64,000 nt of DNA from an uncultured Cytophagales bacterium. GTDB lineage: Bacteria; Bacteroidota; Bacteroidia; Cytophagales; Thermonemataceae. Position numbers and translations under genes: made by a program. The notes beneath the pieces were generated by a model. The model was not told the DNA's origin. It saw only the letters and a program-made list of their open reading frames with translations, and did not search any database. Shown in pieces: positions 62,399-64,000 of the stretch; position 1 is the stretch's first letter; each line of letters opens with the position of its first letter. Where the stretch lies: assembly GCA_937911505.1 (NCBI GenBank), contig CALEMF010000112.1:1-64000 (forward strand). Direction: 5' to 3'.

Positions 62399-63709
62399 CT
62401 AGTTGATTACTTTACGTCCTATACTATAGTAAGTGTAACCCAGCTCTTTCATCTGGGCTGGCTCGTAAAGATTTCTACCATCAAAAATGAGTTTATTTTT
62501 CAATAAAGTACTAATTACCTGAAAGTCTGGTGTACGGAAAACAGGCCATTCGGTCATAATCATTAAAGCTTCTGAATCAAGCAAGGCACCATAAGGACTA
62601 TCTGCATAAGTCACTTTATCACCAAAAAGCATCTTTACATTTTCCATAGCCTCTGGATCGTATACACGTACCGTTGCGCCTTCTTCTAGTAGTATTCTAA
62701 TATTTTCTAGAGACGGGGCTTCTCGTATGTCGTCTGTGTAAGGCTTAAAAGCGAGCCCCCATACAGCAATTTGCTTTTCTTTGAGGCTTCCTCCTAGGTG
62801 TGCTTTTAGTTGTGGAACTAGTTTAGTCTTCTGGTGTTGGTTTACCTGCATTACCGACTTTAGTATGTTAAAGTCATAGGTATAGTCTTCTGCTGTTTTT
62901 GCCAAGGCTTGTACGTCTTTAGGGAAGCAGCTTCCACCATATCCAATACCAGCAAACAAAAACCTTTTCCCAATACGGGTATCTGTTCCAATACCTCTAC
63001 GAATATCGTCTACATTAGCCCCTACTTTTTCACAAAGATTGGCAATCTCGTTCATGAAAGTGATTTTAGTAGCTAAGAAAGCGTTAGCAGCGTATTTTGT
63101 CATCTCTGCTGAGCGTTCGCTCATAAAGATAATAGGATTGCCCTGACGAATGAAAGGAGAGTATAGTTGTTCCATGAGTTTTTTGGCCTTCTCTGAAGAA
63201 GTGCCTACTACTACTCTATCTGGCTTCATAAAATCTTCTACTGCCACACCCTCTCTCAAAAACTCAGGATTAGATACCACATCAAAGGGTACTTGTGCGT
63301 TTTGGGCAATGGCTTCTCGTACTTTTTCTGCAGTGCCTACAGGTACTGTACTTTTATCTACAATAACTGTGTATTTTTCTAACAAACCACCTAGTTCATC
63401 AGCCACTTTTAGTACATACTGTAAATCTGCCGAGCCATCTTCTCCTGGAGGCGTGGGCAACGCTAAGAAAACAATCTCAGCATCTTTGATGCCTTCTGCC
63501 AGATGTGTAGTAAAGCTAAGTCTTTTTTGCTTGATGTTACGCTCAAATAATACCTCTAGGCCAGGTTCATAGATGGTAATAACACCGTTTTGTAATTTAT
63601 TTACTTTGTGCTCGTCGATATCGACACAAGTAACAGTGTTACCGGTTTCGGCGAAGCAAGTACCTGTTACTAAACCAACGTAACCTGTACCAACAACTGC
63701 TATTTTCAT
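62399..63709 (-). CDS. UDP-glucose 6-dehydrogenase
   Basis: 436 residues. NAD-binding GTGYVGLVTGTCFAETG, catalytic Cys in GYGGSCFPKD, and the central FLREGVAVEDF segment are all present. It oxidises UDP-glucose twice, giving UDP-glucuronate, the substrate of the neighbouring decarboxylase. Full family length. First gene of the pair. Confidence 0.95.
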   Translation of the reverse strand: MKIAVVGTGYVGLVTGTCFAETGNTVTCVDIDEHKVNKLQNGVITIYEPGLEVLFERNIKQKRLSFTTHLAEGIKDAEIVFLALPTPPGEDGSADLQYVLKVADELGGLLEKYTVIVDKSTVPVGTAEKVREAIAQNAQVPFDVVSNPEFLREGVAVEDFMKPDRVVVGTSSEKAKKLMEQLYSPFIRQGNPIIFMSERSAEMTKYAANAFLATKITFMNEIANLCEKVGANVDDIRRGIGTDTRIGKRFLFAGIGYGGSCFPKDVQALAKTAEDYTYDFNILKSVMQVNQHQKTKLVPQLKAHLGGSLKEKQIAVWGLAFKPYTDDIREAPSLENIRILLEEGATVRVYDPEAMENVKMLFGDKVTYADSPYGALLDSEALMIMTEWPVFRTPDFQVISTLLKNKLIFDGRNLYEPAQMKELGYTYYSIGRKVIN

Positions 63710-63832
63710 AGAATATTATATAATTATACGTTTAGAAGCGCGAGACGCCCAATATTTATGCCTGCCAAAAATATAGGATTATTTTAGCAAAAACAACTTG
63801 TCTTACCAAATCATCTGGTCAAGCAATCAAGA

Positions 63833-64000
63833 TCATTTGAGACGGTTAGCTTCTTGCTCGGCTTTTTGAATGATACCATCTGCTTTTTTATCTGCTTCTC
63901 TCTCTAGTTGATCTGCCTTGCGATAAGCTTCTTGCTTGGCCTTGGCAGCGGTCTTTTCGGCTGCTTTCCTAGCGGCTTTTTTAGCAATAGGATTACTACC
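63833..64000 (-). CDS. C-terminal end of an Ala/Lys/Glu-rich helical protein (partial)
   Basis: The last 55 codons and stop of a minus-strand gene whose start lies beyond the window. The sequence is a charged helix of Ala, Lys and Glu (KKAARKAAEKTAAKAKQEAY, QKAEQEANRLK), without a fold assignment. It resembles the tails of low-complexity, coiled-coil cytosolic or membrane-anchored proteins. Confidence 0.7.
   Translation of the reverse strand, partial: GSNPIAKKAARKAAEKTAAKAKQEAYRKADQLEREADKKADGIIQKAEQEANRLK

Noticed and set aside
1-64000. Insertion sequences, prophage, integrons or rRNA genes
   Set aside because: No transposase, integrase, phage structural gene, terminal inverted repeats or rRNA sequence was seen; composition and codon use look even throughout.

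Overview
The window is an AT-rich chromosomal segment of a Bacteroidota bacterium, most likely of the Cytophagales/Cytophagia branch. Several things point there. Vegetative promoters of the Bacteroidota type (TTG-N19/20-TAnnTTTG) sit before several genes. Shine-Dalgarno sequences are scarce. Lineage-typical families are present: DUF6089/PorG-like barrels, a DUF5686 barrel, a double-length NusB, a DUF1573 lipoprotein, a BatE-like protein, YbbR and a MerC-domain protein. Clusters are also in Bacteroidota order: CBS-nadK-barrels-uppS-bamA-skp-skp and nusB-YtxH-IDH-DUF1573-yajC-ybbR-coaE. I see no insertion sequence, prophage, CRISPR array or rRNA. It reads as core genome with some lineage-specific signalling and repeat proteins.

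Layout. 1-5.2 kb: a sensory module on the minus strand (sigma-54 NtrC-type regulator, FIST sensor, hybrid histidine kinase cut by the window edge). 5.3-8 kb: truA and an MsbA-like ABC exporter. 8-12 kb, minus: lipoprotein, MerR/cobalamin-binding regulator, helix-hairpin-helix protein, RmlD-like reductase, small secreted protein. 12.2-15 kb: a HAMP-GAF coiled-coil membrane protein behind a sigma-54-like promoter, converging on an LD-carboxypeptidase. 15-23 kb, minus: the envelope cluster (two Skp/OmpH chaperones, BamA, UppS, two outer-membrane barrels, NAD kinase, CBS protein). 23-28.6 kb: hydrolase, alkyltransferase-like protein, MazG, an unknown protein, DUF5686 barrel, BatE-like protein. 28.7 kb: tRNA-Lys(UUU) with its own promoter and a strong hairpin.

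29-37 kb, plus: methyltransferase, nusB operon through coaE, then ispH with a CrtZ-type carotenoid hydroxylase. 37-42 kb: OmpA-family protein, ArsR-type regulator with an Old Yellow Enzyme, and rlmD interrupted by an in-frame amber codon. 41.8-45.5 kb, minus: a 1229-residue Glu-rich repeat protein with a TPR tail. 45.6-54.8 kb: gamma-carbonic-anhydrase-like protein, hemA, a histidine kinase, YbjN-like protein, GT39 glycosyltransferase, an A-type Fe-S carrier lacking its C-terminal cysteines, MerC, FrnE/DsbA and aspartate kinase. 54.9-60.6 kb: fbp, a small zincin, an LRR protein, holB, a TPR protein, hisF-hisIE. 60.6-64 kb, minus: queuosine-precursor transporter and a UDP-xylose pathway pair (UDP-glucose dehydrogenase and UDP-glucuronate decarboxylase).

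The strongest leads are the FIST/hybrid-kinase/NtrC module, the Glu-rich repeat protein, the amber-interrupted rlmD, the cysteine-poor A-type carrier and the effector-less HAMP-GAF protein with a possible sigma-54 promoter. No gap longer than about 300 bases is without a feature; the longest gene-poor stretches (9511-9738, 28760-28940, 47518-47712) hold only the sites listed. Starts were moved inward from the longest open frame where a signal peptide, family N-terminus or promoter argued for it.
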